DNA from: JACPFV01 sp035526825 | GTDB taxonomy: Bacteria; Pseudomonadota; Gammaproteobacteria; Nevskiales; Nevskiaceae | Length of the DNA: 64,000 nucleotides | Assembly (NCBI GenBank): GCA_035526825.1 | Contig: DATLBT010000120.1 | Span: 29,839 to 93,838 of the forward strand | Direction of reading: 5' to 3' | Part shown: piece after piece, positions 15,887 through 26,501 of the stretch | Layout of the letters: each line of letters starts with the position of its first letter | Position numbering within the stretch: position 1 is the first letter of the stretch | The notes under the pieces: generated by a model | The model's database searches: none | What the model was told of the DNA's origin: nothing | Seen by the model: only the letters and a program-made list of their open reading frames with translations | Made by a program: the position numbers and the translations under genes

Positions 15887-18800
15887 TCGACCGGCCGCGC
15901 GACCGGGAAACGCACTTCGAAATGGGCGCCGCCCTCCGGCGGGCTGGTTGCGACGATCGTGCCGCCGAGCCGCTGGGTCACGAGGTTGTAGACGATGTGG
16001 AGTCCCAAGCCGCTGCCGCCGGCGGAGCGCCGCGTGGTGAAAAAGGGATCGTAGATCCGCGGCAGCACCGCGGCGGGGATGCCCGCGCCGTCGTCGGCGT
16101 AGCGCAGCACCAGGTCGTCACCGTCGCGACGCGCCCAGATGAGCAGCGTCCCTGCGCGGCCGTCGGCGTAGCCATGCGCCAGCGAGTTGGCGATGAGGTT
16201 GGTGAGGATCTGTGCGAGGGACCCCGGATACGTTTCGACCCACAAATCGTCGGGGCAGTCGACGCGAACCTTGTGCGGCGAGCGATGCAGCTTCGGTGCC
16301 AGGCTCAGCAGGATTTCCTCGAGGTAGGCCTTCAGCATGAAGTGGCGGCGCTCGCCGCTGGCCTGGTCCACCGCCACCTGCTTGAAGCTCTGGATCAGGT
16401 CGGCGGCGCGCTGCAGGTTCTTCAGCAGGATGTCCGCCGACTCGCGCGCCAGAGCCAGGAAGCCTTCGAGTTCGCTGCGCGTCAGTTCGCCCGCCGCATA
16501 CCGGCGGTGCACGCGCTGCGCCCATTCGTCGAGTGTCGAGGCGGCGGTGACGCCGATGCCGACCGGTGTGTTGATCTCGTGCGCGACGCCGGCCACCAGC
16601 CCGCCGAGCGATGCCAGTTTTTCGCTCTGCACCAGGTGTGACTGCGCCAACCGCAACTGCTGCATCGCCCCTTCGAGCTCCTCGTTGGCGCGGGTCTTGT
16701 CGGTGACGGCCTGCTGCAGATCGTGCTCGCGCCCGGCTAGCTGCTCGAGCAGGCGGTCGAGCTCGCCGACCAGCTGCGTTACCTCCTTGCCGGGGCCGGA
16801 CGCGGCCGCCGGTGCCGGCCCCGCTCCGGCCAGGTCGGCGACGCGGCGCTCGAGCGCGCGGTTGGCGCCGCGCAGCGCGTCTTCCGCCAGGCGGCGCTCC
16901 TCGACCAGCCGCAGCAGCTCACGCTCGCGCCGCTGCAGCTCCTTCACGCGACGCCGCAGCAGCGCGGTCGCGAGCCAGATCACGGCGGCGAAGCCCAGCG
17001 CGTAGACGGCGTAGAACGCGCGGCGTTGCCAGAAAAACGGCTGGAGCGTCAGCACCTGGGTGGCGCCGGTCTCGTTCCAGACGCCGTCCTCGCTCGCCGC
17101 GGCGACGCGGAACGTATAGCGCCCGGGCGGCACGTTGGTGTAGTGCGCCACGCGGCGCGTGCCGGCGGCGACCCAGTCGTCCTCGAAGCCCTCGAGCCGG
17201 AAGCGGAATTGCACGCGCTCCGGCGCGCGCAATCCCGGCGCGGTGTAGCGAAACTCCAGCTTGCGCTGCCCGGGCGGCAGTTCGAGCGCGGCAAGCGGTG
17301 CGACCGGGCGATCGTTGACGAGCACCTCCTCGATCATGACCGGCGGCGCCGGGGCCCGCGCGGCCAGGCGAGCGGGGTCGATCGCGACGATTCCCTTGAT
17401 CGTGGGGAACCACATGCGGCCGTCGCGGCCTTTCCAGCCGGCGGGCTGGTGCGCACCGTTGCTCTCGGCGCTGCGCATGCCGTCGGCGAGCCCGAAGCTG
17501 ACAGCTTCGATAGCCGCAGCCTGGCCGGCGGCAACCGCCTCGAGTTGCGCTTTCGCCACGCGGTGCACGCCGTGGTTGGAGCTCATCCACAGGTGGCCGG
17601 TGTCGTCCTCGAGGATCTGGAACACGACGTCGTCGGGCAGGCCCTGCTTGACCGTGTAATGCGTGAACTTGCCCTGGTGATAGCGGTTGAGCCCGCCGCC
17701 AAACGTGCCGATCCACAGCACGCCGCGCGCGTCCTCGTGCAGCGACAGCACGAGGTCGTTCGAAAGGCCCTGGGCCTTGGTCAGCGCGCTGAACTTGCCG
17801 TCGACGTAGCGGTTGACACCGCCGCCGAGCGTCGCAATCCACAATCCGCCGTCGCGCGCCTGCGCGAGATAGCGCACGTCGTCGCTGCTGAGGCCGTCGG
17901 CCGTGGTCAGCGCCTTGAAGCGGCCGTTGGCGTATCGATGCAGCCCGCCGGAGCGCGTGCCCGCCCACAGCGTGCCGTCGCGATCTTCGAGCAAGGACAA
18001 CACCGTGTCGTTGTTCAGCCCCTCGGCCCGCCCGAAGCGCGTGATGCGCCCGTGGTGCACGCGGTTGAGCCCGCCGCCGAGCGTGCCCGCCCAGATCGCA
18101 CCGTCGCGCGTCTGCGCCAGCGACAGCACCACGTCCTTCGACAGGCCCTGCTTCACGCCGAGCGTGCGCACGCGACCGCCCTCGATGCGCGCCAGCCCGC
18201 CGAAGGTGCCGACCCACAGCGCGCCGTCGCGATCCTCGAGGATGCTGCGCGCGTTGTCCTCGGGCAGGCCCTCGGGCGTGCCGAACGCGACCGCACGGCT
18301 GTCCTTCAGGCGGTTGAGGCCGCCGGCGTCGGTGCCGACCCACAAATTGCCCTCACGATCCTCGAACAGCGCGCCGATGCTGTTGCTGGTCAAGCCTTGC
18401 GACGAGCTGAGCGAATCGAAGCGGCCGTCGCGGTAGCGATTGAGGCCGCCGCCATCGGTGCCGATCCACAGCGTGCCGGCGCGGTCGCGCAGCAGCGCGC
18501 GGACGTTGTCGTTGCTCAGGCCGTCGCGGCGGCGAAGCACCGTGACGCGCCCTTCGTGCAGGCGGTCGAGGCCGGCGCCGGTGCCGATCCACAAGCCCTC
18601 ATCGTCGCGATGCAGCGCGTAGATCGTGTTGCTCGACAAGCCATCGCGCGTGGTGAAGTGGGTGAGGACGCCATCGCGCAGCCGGTCGAGGCCGCCGCCG
18701 TCGGTGCCGATCCACACGGTGCCGTCGGCCTCGCCGAGCACCTCGTAGACGGTATCGTGCGACAGCCCTTCGCGCGCGGTGAGTGCCCCGAACTTGCCGT

Positions 18801-19278
18801 TGCGCAGCCAGTTGAGGCCGCCGCCGCGGGTACCGATCCAAAGCGTGCCGTCGGCCGCTTGCCAGAGCGCCTGGATGTGCTCGCTGGTGAGGCCCTGTTC
18901 CCTGGAGTAGCCGGTGAAGACGCCGTCGCGATGGCTCACCAGGCCGCCGCCGCGCGTGCCGATCCACAGCGTGCCGTCGGCGGCTTCGAGCAGCTTCCAG
19001 ACGTCGTTGTGCCGGATTGCGGGCGTGTTGCGATTGTTGAAGACCGTGAACCGCACGCCGTCGAAGCGCACCAGGCCTTCCTGCGTTCCCATCCACAGGT
19101 AACCGTCGCGCGTTTGCGCGATCGAGAACACCGAGTTCTGCGGCAGGCTGCCTTCGGTGTCGTCGGACAGCCACGCGCGATGGGTGTATTGCGTGAGTGC
19201 GAGCTGGGGATCGAGCGCCGCCGCAGGCCGCGCCAGTGCGGCGCAGAGGATCACGGCCTTCCAGCACAGATGGCGCAT
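15841..19278 (-). CDS. Two-component sensor histidine kinase with Reg_prop beta-propeller and Y_Y_Y domains
   Basis: The 1145-residue protein starts at ATG 19278 with a signal peptide. It then has about 13 propeller repeats of the LW.GT.GGGL type, a Y_Y_Y domain (LEFRYTAPG...YTNVPPGRYTFRVAA) and one transmembrane helix (FYAVYALGFAAVIWLATALL). The cytoplasmic part is a coiled coil followed by a kinase core with H-box AGVAHEINTPVGIG, N-box ILTNLIANSLAHG and G-box GSGLGLHIVYNLV. There is no receiver or output domain, unlike Bacteroidetes hybrid versions that sense glycans. No response regulator gene is adjacent, so it is an orphan. It would sense a periplasmic ligand through the propeller and signal by phosphotransfer. 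Confidence 0.88.
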   Translation of the reverse strand: MRHLCWKAVILCAALARPAAALDPQLALTQYTHRAWLSDDTEGSLPQNSVFSIAQTRDGYLWMGTQEGLVRFDGVRFTVFNNRNTPAIRHNDVWKLLEAADGTLWIGTRGGGLVSHRDGVFTGYSREQGLTSEHIQALWQAADGTLWIGTRGGGLNWLRNGKFGALTAREGLSHDTVYEVLGEADGTVWIGTDGGGLDRLRDGVLTHFTTRDGLSSNTIYALHRDDEGLWIGTGAGLDRLHEGRVTVLRRRDGLSNDNVRALLRDRAGTLWIGTDGGGLNRYRDGRFDSLSSSQGLTSNSIGALFEDREGNLWVGTDAGGLNRLKDSRAVAFGTPEGLPEDNARSILEDRDGALWVGTFGGLARIEGGRVRTLGVKQGLSKDVVLSLAQTRDGAIWAGTLGGGLNRVHHGRITRFGRAEGLNNDTVLSLLEDRDGTLWAGTRSGGLHRYANGRFKALTTADGLSSDDVRYLAQARDGGLWIATLGGGVNRYVDGKFSALTKAQGLSNDLVLSLHEDARGVLWIGTFGGGLNRYHQGKFTHYTVKQGLPDDVVFQILEDDTGHLWMSSNHGVHRVAKAQLEAVAAGQAAAIEAVSFGLADGMRSAESNGAHQPAGWKGRDGRMWFPTIKGIVAIDPARLAARAPAPPVMIEEVLVNDRPVAPLAALELPPGQRKLEFRYTAPGLRAPERVQFRFRLEGFEDDWVAAGTRRVAHYTNVPPGRYTFRVAAASEDGVWNETGATQVLTLQPFFWQRRAFYAVYALGFAAVIWLATALLRRRVKELQRRERELLRLVEERRLAEDALRGANRALERRVADLAGAGPAPAAASGPGKEVTQLVGELDRLLEQLAGREHDLQQAVTDKTRANEELEGAMQQLRLAQSHLVQSEKLASLGGLVAGVAHEINTPVGIGVTAASTLDEWAQRVHRRYAAGELTRSELEGFLALARESADILLKNLQRAADLIQSFKQVAVDQASGERRHFMLKAYLEEILLSLAPKLHRSPHKVRVDCPDDLWVETYPGSLAQILTNLIANSLAHGYADGRAGTLLIWARRDGDDLVLRYADDGAGIPAAVLPRIYDPFFTTRRSAGGSGLGLHIVYNLVTQRLGGTIVATSPPEGGAHFEVRFPVARPVDQPAAPTLALVIDSR

Positions 19279-19354
19279 CGCCGGTGCGGGCCCCCGTCGC
19301 GGATGGCGAAAATGGAATCGTACCGTGACGCGGGCCACATGAAACGGGCTACGA

Positions 19355-19377
19355 CCTTGGTCTATTTCCGACCAAGG
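19355..19377. promoter_or_regulatory. Inverted repeat in divergent promoter region (possible operator)
   Basis: CCTTGGTC and GACCAAGG form a perfect 8-bp inverted repeat with a 7-base spacer. It lies in the 164-base gap between the sensor kinase and subtilase genes, which are transcribed away from each other. A 12-mer that includes one arm, TTCCGACCAAGG, also occurs at 2627-2638. The binding protein is unknown; the hairpin could instead act at RNA level. Confidence 0.35.
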
Positions 19378-19442
19378 ATGCATGGCGCGAAAGCCAGGGT
19401 CCGCGTATACCCCGAGCAGGCGTTCGCGAACCGAGAAGTGCG

Positions 19443-19979
19443 ATGACCCCTCGCTTGGCATCCCGCGGCACCCTGGCCTTCGCGCTGGTGACCGGACTTT
19501 TATTGGGCGGTACGCCGCAGGCGTCGCCGCCGGCACCCTCGATGGTGGTGGTGACCTTCGCGGCGCCGCCCACGCTGGAACAAGCCGAGATGCTGGCCAG
19601 CATTGCCAGCGGCGTGCATCGGTACGCGCACTTGCCGGCCGCGGTTGCCGTCGTGGCGCCGGCGCTGGTGCCGCTGTTGCGCGAGCTGCCGGGCGTGCGC
19701 GGCGTTTACCCCAACGCGGTGCTGGAACCCGTGCTGTTCAGCTCGACCGGCGCGATCCGCGCCACCGGCGCCTGGGCCGACGGCTACACCGGCGCGGGCA
19801 TCGGCATCGCCATCGTCGATGCCGGCGTCGACGGCACCCATCCCGACCTGTGCGCCGCGCTGCAGTTCTGCATCGGCACGCCGATCAAGACCGTGCAGAA
19901 CGTGAAGTTCATCGGCAACCAGTCCTACCTCGATCCCGTGGTGGTGCTCGAAAACCAGATCTCCACCGACTCGACGTAG
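19443..19979 (+). CDS. Subtilisin-like (S8) serine protease, N-terminal fragment before in-frame TAG
   Basis: The 178-residue reading frame has a signal peptide (cleavage near PQA, residue 27), an inhibitor-like propeptide (about 28-95) and the first part of a peptidase S8 domain. The catalytic-aspartate motif is GIAIVDAGVDGTHPDL. The frame stops at TAG (19977-19979) just before the codons for GHGSHVAG, the histidine motif. The same reading frame continues open to 21917 with the rest of the protease. So this is the front part of an 824-codon gene cut by a single nonsense codon at codon 179. Alone it cannot be an active protease. A one-base sequencing error is also possible. Confidence 0.75.
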   Translation: MTPRLASRGTLAFALVTGLLLGGTPQASPPAPSMVVVTFAAPPTLEQAEMLASIASGVHRYAHLPAAVAVVAPALVPLLRELPGVRGVYPNAVLEPVLFSSTGAIRATGAWADGYTGAGIGIAIVDAGVDGTHPDLCAALQFCIGTPIKTVQNVKFIGNQSYLDPVVVLENQISTDST

Positions 19980-20033
19980 GGGCATGGCTCGCACGTTGCC
20001 GGCATCGCCGCCGGCGCCGGCACCGCGAGCCAA

Positions 20034-21917
20034 GTGCGGGGCGAGTACCGCGGCGTCGCGCATGGCGCTTCGCTGATCGGCCTCGGCACCGGCGAGGTGC
20101 TCGAGGTGGTCACCGTGCTCGCGGCGTTCGACTGGATCCTCGCCAACCACGCCGCCTACAACATCAAGGTGGTGAACAATTCCTGGGGACCGGGCGCCGG
20201 CGTGCAGTACGACGCCGAAGAGCCGGTGCAGCGCGGCATCGCGGCCATGCACGATGCCGGGCTCAGCGTCGTGTTCGGCGCCGGCAACGACGGCCCCAAG
20301 ACCGGCACGATCAACGCCTTCAGCATCAACCCGAAGGCCTTGTCGGCGGCAGGCTCCACCAAGTCGGGCCACGCGGCGTTGTTCTCCAGCCGCGGCATCC
20401 CGGGCAGCACCTTGCTGCGGCCGACGGTGACGACGCCGGGCCAGTTCATCGCGTCGGTGCGCGCGCGCACGGGTTTTTACGCCGACATCGCCGATGTCAC
20501 CGGCCCCGACACCAGCCACCCGATCCTGCCACCGGATAATCTCAGTTACGCCTACGCGAGCGGCACTTCGATGTCCGCGCCGCACGTCGCCGGCGTGGCC
20601 GCGCTGCTGCAGGAGGCGGCGCAGCGCAACCTCGGCCGCTACCTGACACCGGCCGAGGTGCGCAACGTGCTGCAGAACACCGCGGTGTCGCGCGATCCCG
20701 CGCGCGGGCCGAGCGGTTTACCGCAGTACCAGGGCTACACGATGGGCGCCGGCTTCGTCGACGCGCTCGCCGCGGTGCGCGCCGTCGCCGCCGGCTCGCA
20801 ACTGCAGTCTTACAACGATGGCGTGACCGAGGACGTGCGCGCGTTCAGCGGCGCGATTGGTGTGTCGGCGCTGCTGCAGACCTCGTCGTTCGAGACCAGC
20901 TACGTCGTCGCGCCCGGCGCCGTGTCGCTCGACGTGATGGCCGACTGGCAGCACACCGCGCAGAACGCGGCACTGCAGGACCTCGACATCGACCTCTACC
21001 GGCCCGACGGATCGCTCTACCTGTCCACCACGCTGCTGCTCGGCCTCACCGAGGGCCCCAACCAGTATTCCTCGCTGTTCACCAACCAGCCCAACGAGCG
21101 GATCAATGTCGTGGCGCCAGTGGCCGGCGCCTGGCGAGCGGTGATCAAGGGCAATGTTTCCGTGAGCGAAACCGTGCACGGCCTGTGGTCCACGGTATAC
21201 CCCGACGGCACCGCACTGTCGCCTGCGCCCGCGCCGTACAGCGTGACCGTGACGGCGCCAGCGCCCGCCGTGGCCGGCCAGCCGGTCACGTTGACTGCCA
21301 TCGTCCGCGACGCCGCCGGCGCCTCGGTGCCGAATGCACCAGTGAGCTGGGGCAGCACCGGCGTGGGCACGATCGCCACGCACGAGCCGTTCACCGACGA
21401 GCGCGGCATGGCGCTGGCCACCGCGCGCAGCGCAGTGCCCGGCGCGCAGACCGCGACCGCGCGGGCGGGCTCGGCCTCCGGCGCGGCCAGCGTCGATTGG
21501 CTCGGCGTGAGCTTGCCGCCGCCGCCGTCATACCCGCCGCCACCCGCCAACACTCCGGGCAAGGCGTCGGGCGGCGGCAACTTCATGCACCCGAACAAGC
21601 GCCACTTCGCCTTTTCCGCCGAGTACGCCGCCAGCGCCTCGAGCCCGGGCGGGGCTCTCGCCTATGACGACAAAATTGGCACCCGCGTGACCGGCGACGG
21701 CGTCGATTCCTTCGTGGTATCCGGCGGCAATCGGGCGACGATCAAGGGCCCGGCGTCGGTCAACGGGTTGGCCGGCTATCGCTACGCGCTCACGGTGGTC
21801 GACAACGGCGAGCCCGGCCGCAACGACACGATCAGCCTCAAGGTGGCGCGCACCGGTTACAGCTACGAAACCGGCGGCACGCTATCCGGCGGCAACCTGC
21901 AGGTCGAGGCTTACTGA
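20034..21917 (+). CDS. Subtilisin-like (S8) serine protease, C-terminal fragment after in-frame TAG
   Basis: This continues the upstream fragment in the same frame; the open frame actually resumes at 19980 with GHGSHVAGIAAGAG. It holds the oxyanion asparagine region (VVNNSWGPG), the catalytic serine motif ASGTSMSAPHVAGVAALLQ and, beyond the protease domain, an Ig-like Big_1-type segment (VTLTAIVRDAAGASVPNAPVSW). A proline-rich linker leads to a C-terminal beta domain starting GKASGGGNF, which resembles post-COAP domains. GTG at 20034 is the first formal start after the stop, but beginning there would omit the catalytic histidine, so independent function is unlikely. Its end overlaps the convergent hybrid kinase gene by 7 bases. 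Confidence 0.75.
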   Translation: MRGEYRGVAHGASLIGLGTGEVLEVVTVLAAFDWILANHAAYNIKVVNNSWGPGAGVQYDAEEPVQRGIAAMHDAGLSVVFGAGNDGPKTGTINAFSINPKALSAAGSTKSGHAALFSSRGIPGSTLLRPTVTTPGQFIASVRARTGFYADIADVTGPDTSHPILPPDNLSYAYASGTSMSAPHVAGVAALLQEAAQRNLGRYLTPAEVRNVLQNTAVSRDPARGPSGLPQYQGYTMGAGFVDALAAVRAVAAGSQLQSYNDGVTEDVRAFSGAIGVSALLQTSSFETSYVVAPGAVSLDVMADWQHTAQNAALQDLDIDLYRPDGSLYLSTTLLLGLTEGPNQYSSLFTNQPNERINVVAPVAGAWRAVIKGNVSVSETVHGLWSTVYPDGTALSPAPAPYSVTVTAPAPAVAGQPVTLTAIVRDAAGASVPNAPVSWGSTGVGTIATHEPFTDERGMALATARSAVPGAQTATARAGSASGAASVDWLGVSLPPPPSYPPPPANTPGKASGGGNFMHPNKRHFAFSAEYAASASSPGGALAYDDKIGTRVTGDGVDSFVVSGGNRATIKGPASVNGLAGYRYALTVVDNGEPGRNDTISLKVARTGYSYETGGTLSGGNLQVEAY

Positions 21918-23476
21918 CCGCCGGCCGCAGCCTGCGCGGGACGCGCGTCGGCTGCCGGCAAGTTGCCCGAGAGTGCGGCCAGCACCGCGCGCAACTGTTG
22001 CGCGTCGGCGGGCTTGACGAGGTGGTGCGAAAACCCGGCTGCGGTCGTGCGCTGGCGGTCGCGCTCCTGGCCCCAGCCGGTCAGTGCCACCAGCAGCGTC
22101 CCGGCATCGCGCGCGCGCACGTGACCGGCCACCTCGTACCCATCCATGCCGGGCATGCCGAGGTCGAGGAACAGCGCTGCCGGCCGGAACTCGTCGAACA
22201 CGTGCAGCGCCTCGTGGCCGTCGTGCGCGACGCGCACCTCGGCGCCGAGGAGCCGCAGCAGTTGCGCGAGCATCAGCGCGGCATCGCGGTTGTCGTCGAC
22301 CACCAGCACGCGCGGCGCGCCGGGCAGCACGGCGTCGGCGGCTGGCGCTGGCGCTGGCGCGACCGCGCGCGTCGACAGGGGCAGCAACACCACGAACTCG
22401 CTGCCGCGACCCGGCCCGGGGCTGCGCACGCTGATGTCGCCGCCGTGCATGTCGACGATCTTGCGCACCAGCGTCAGGCCGACGCCGAGGCCGCTGTGCA
22501 CGCGCCGTCCGCTGGCGGCCTGGTAGAACATGTCGAACAGGTGGGGAATGGCATCGCCGGCGATGCCGATGCCGGTGTCGGTGACGGACACCTCGGCCCA
22601 GCCGCCGTTGACGCTTGCGCGCAACCCGATCTTTCCACCGGCCTCGGTGTACTTCGCCGCGTTGTTGAGCAGGTTCGAGAACACCTGGGCGAGGCGCACC
22701 GGGTCGCCCTCGACGGTCGCCGGCCGATCCGGCAACTGCACCGACAACACGTGCCCGGCTTCCTGGATCTGCGGGCGGCTGATCTCCACCGCCGAGGTCA
22801 CCACTGCGGAGAGGTCGACCGGCTCCCGGCGCAGCTGGATCGTGCCGCGCGTCACGCGCGAGACGTCCATCAAGTCATCGATCAGGCGCTGCATGTGGCT
22901 GACCTGGCGTTCCATGGTCTCCAGCACCTGCGGGCCCAGGCCCTCGGGCCCGGTCAGGCGCAGCAGGTCCAGCGAGGTGCGGATCGGCGCCAGCGGATTG
23001 CGCAGCTCATGTGCGAGGGTGGCGAGGAATTCGTCCTTGCGCCGGTCGAGGCGGTTGCGTTCCTCGAGGTGCGCGCGCAGCAGGTATTGGCGCTCGCGCG
23101 CACGCAGCGCGGTGCGCACCGCGGAGCTCAGCGCGGCGATGCGGATCGGCCGCTCGAGCAAGGTCACGTTGCCGAGCGTTGCGACCGCGGACTCGGCCGT
23201 CGACGAGCTGGCACCCGTCCCGGTCAGGACCAGGAGCGGCAGGTCCGACCAGGGCTCTTGCCGCGCCAGCGCAATGGCCAACGGGTCTGGCTCGGCGAGG
23301 GCCTCCTCGGCAACCATCAGCACGGCGGCACCGCGGCCGACCTCGAAGGCGGCTTCCTCGATGCTGGCGCAGACGTGGCTGGCGACGCCCTGGCGGGTGA
23401 GCAGGCCTTCGAGCAGCGCGCCGTCCTTGCCCACCGGGGCGAGGATCAGCAGCCGCCGCTCGAGCTCGCGGCTCAT
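21911..23476 (-). CDS. Hybrid sensor histidine kinase/response regulator
   Basis: The 521-residue soluble protein has a degenerate receiver-like domain (about 8-125, without a clear phospho-aspartate). A HisKA domain follows with the phospho-acceptor in FLATLAHELRNPLAPI, then a HATPase domain (FSNLLNNAAKY, VTDTGIGIAGD, SGLGVGLTLVRKIV). The C-terminal receiver (about 390-505) has VLVVDDNRDAALM, the phosphorylation site FLDLGMPGMDGYE and the lysine in HLVKPAD. There are no membrane segments. Its ATG overlaps the stop of the KaiC-like gene (ATGA, 23473-23476), so the two are translationally coupled. It probably passes information from the KaiC-like ATPase or acts with it. Confidence 0.9.
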   Translation of the reverse strand: MSRELERRLLILAPVGKDGALLEGLLTRQGVASHVCASIEEAAFEVGRGAAVLMVAEEALAEPDPLAIALARQEPWSDLPLLVLTGTGASSSTAESAVATLGNVTLLERPIRIAALSSAVRTALRARERQYLLRAHLEERNRLDRRKDEFLATLAHELRNPLAPIRTSLDLLRLTGPEGLGPQVLETMERQVSHMQRLIDDLMDVSRVTRGTIQLRREPVDLSAVVTSAVEISRPQIQEAGHVLSVQLPDRPATVEGDPVRLAQVFSNLLNNAAKYTEAGGKIGLRASVNGGWAEVSVTDTGIGIAGDAIPHLFDMFYQAASGRRVHSGLGVGLTLVRKIVDMHGGDISVRSPGPGRGSEFVVLLPLSTRAVAPAPAPAADAVLPGAPRVLVVDDNRDAALMLAQLLRLLGAEVRVAHDGHEALHVFDEFRPAALFLDLGMPGMDGYEVAGHVRARDAGTLLVALTGWGQERDRQRTTAAGFSHHLVKPADAQQLRAVLAALSGNLPAADARPAQAAAGGQ

Positions 23477-24930
23477 GTCCCACCGCGCAGGTGCGGCACG
23501 CCCGTCAAGATTCCCTGGTAATCGCGCAGCGGCTCGCCGATGCGGATCTTGCTGCCGGCGGTGGAAAATTCGCGCAGCGAGCGCTCGTGGTCGCCACCGC
23601 GCATCTTCACCACGGACAATGCCTGCTTCACCTGGCCCGCGACCTCGAAGTAGCGCAGCAGCACGACGGCATCGGCGAGGTAGCTGGCGTCGACCGGCGA
23701 GCTCATCTGGCTGGAAATCAGGCCGGTGTGCGCCGCGATCAGCATCGTGGCGACGCCGCTCTGGCCGAGGTAGGTCAGCAACTCATGCAACTGGACCACG
23801 AGGAAGCGCTCGTCCGGCATCGAATTGAGGTAGCCATTGAGGCTGTCGATCACCACGATCGAGACCTGTCGTTTTTCGACCTGCTGGCGAATCGAATGCA
23901 CCAGCTCTCCCGGCGACAGTTCGGCCGGATCGACCGGGATCAGATGGATCAGGCCTTTATCCACCAAGCCGCGCAAGTCCTTGCCGAGGGCGGCCATGCG
24001 CGTCTGCAGCGTGTTGACGCTTTCGTCGAACATGAAAATCGCTGACTTTTCCCCGCGCGACGCCGCCTCGACCGCAAACAGGGTAGCGATGGTCGACTTG
24101 CCGGTGCCCGCGGCACCCTGGATCAGCGTGCTGGTGCCGCGCTCGATGCCGCCGCCCATCAGCTTGTCGAGCTCGGTCACCCCGCTGGCGAGGCGCGCGC
24201 GGCTGGTTTCGCCGCGATGCTCGGCAGCGACCAGGCGTGGGTAGACCTCGAGGCCGCCGCGCTGGATCAGGTAGTCGTGAAATCCGCCGCGAAAGGCGCT
24301 GCCGCGATACTTGATCACCGACAGGCGCCGACGCGAGATGCCGAAGTCCGGCGTGGTGTGCTCCATCATGATCGCGCCATGCGCGATCGACTGCACTTGC
24401 ACGTCGCGCTCGGTGGCGGTGAGGTCGTCGAGCAACAGCACCGTGCACTGGCGGCCGGCCATGTAGTGCTTCAGCGCAAGGATCTGGCGCCGGTAGCGCA
24501 GCGCGCTGCCCGCCAGCAAGCGCAGTTCCGACAGCGAGTCGATGACGATGCGCGTCGGGCGCAGCTTTTCCACGTCCTTGACGATCTTTTCGGTGGTCTC
24601 CGACAGCTCCACCTCGGACGGGTGAAATACCGTGTACTGCTGGCCCGGCTCGAGCTTTTCCGCGCCCGGCACGAGCTCGCGGAAGGCAATGCCATCGAGC
24701 GACCAGCCGTGCGATTCGGCGACATCCTCGATCTCGGCCCGGGTCTCGGACAGCGACACGTAGAGGACCGACTCGCCGTGCTTCACGCCTTCCTTCAGGA
24801 ACTGGAACGCCAAAGTGGTCTTGCCCGAGCCCGGCATGCCTTCCAGCAGATACAGGCGATCCGGCGACAGCCCTCCGCAAAGCACGTCATCGAGACCGGC
24901 GACGCCGGTAGAAATGCGGGGTTTTGCCAC
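23473..24930 (-). CDS. KaiC-like double-domain RecA-family ATPase
   Basis: The 485-residue product has two KaiC domains. The first carries GMPGSGKTT (Walker A), the aspartate strand RIVIDSLSELRLL and the tail segment VIKYRGSAFRGGFHDYLIQRGGLEVYPRL. The second carries GAAGTGKST, a two-acidic-residue motif (FMFDES), the aspartate strand IVVIDSLNGY and VVKMRGGDHERSLREF. Cyanobacterial KaiC has this layout, but no KaiA or KaiB gene is here. In other bacteria such proteins work with histidine kinases in stress or signalling roles. GTG 24930 is favoured because GGAG lies about 9 bases upstream; a TTG at 24960 is possible. It forms a two-gene operon with the downstream hybrid kinase. Confidence 0.88.
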   Translation of the reverse strand: MAKPRISTGVAGLDDVLCGGLSPDRLYLLEGMPGSGKTTLAFQFLKEGVKHGESVLYVSLSETRAEIEDVAESHGWSLDGIAFRELVPGAEKLEPGQQYTVFHPSEVELSETTEKIVKDVEKLRPTRIVIDSLSELRLLAGSALRYRRQILALKHYMAGRQCTVLLLDDLTATERDVQVQSIAHGAIMMEHTTPDFGISRRRLSVIKYRGSAFRGGFHDYLIQRGGLEVYPRLVAAEHRGETSRARLASGVTELDKLMGGGIERGTSTLIQGAAGTGKSTIATLFAVEAASRGEKSAIFMFDESVNTLQTRMAALGKDLRGLVDKGLIHLIPVDPAELSPGELVHSIRQQVEKRQVSIVVIDSLNGYLNSMPDERFLVVQLHELLTYLGQSGVATMLIAAHTGLISSQMSSPVDASYLADAVVLLRYFEVAGQVKQALSVVKMRGGDHERSLREFSTAGSKIRIGEPLRDYQGILTGVPHLRGGT

Positions 24931-25067
24931 GTGAAAGCTCCGAATAAGGACTTGCTGCAACCGCCAGTCTAGCGATGCGCGTTACGCCGTTGGCGCTGTC
25001 TCCCTTTGGCGACAGACCCCTTGCTAGACTCGCTGCCCTGAAAAGTATCGCGAACCCAGGCATACAG

Positions 25068-26497
<1,430 letters not shown>

Positions 26498-26501
<4 letters not shown>

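Noticed and set aside
17026..19446. An 806-residue plus-strand open frame opposite the propeller kinase
   Set aside because: It is a shadow of the highly repetitive propeller coding sequence; composition is Ala/Arg/Val-rich without domains, and the minus-strand gene is clear.
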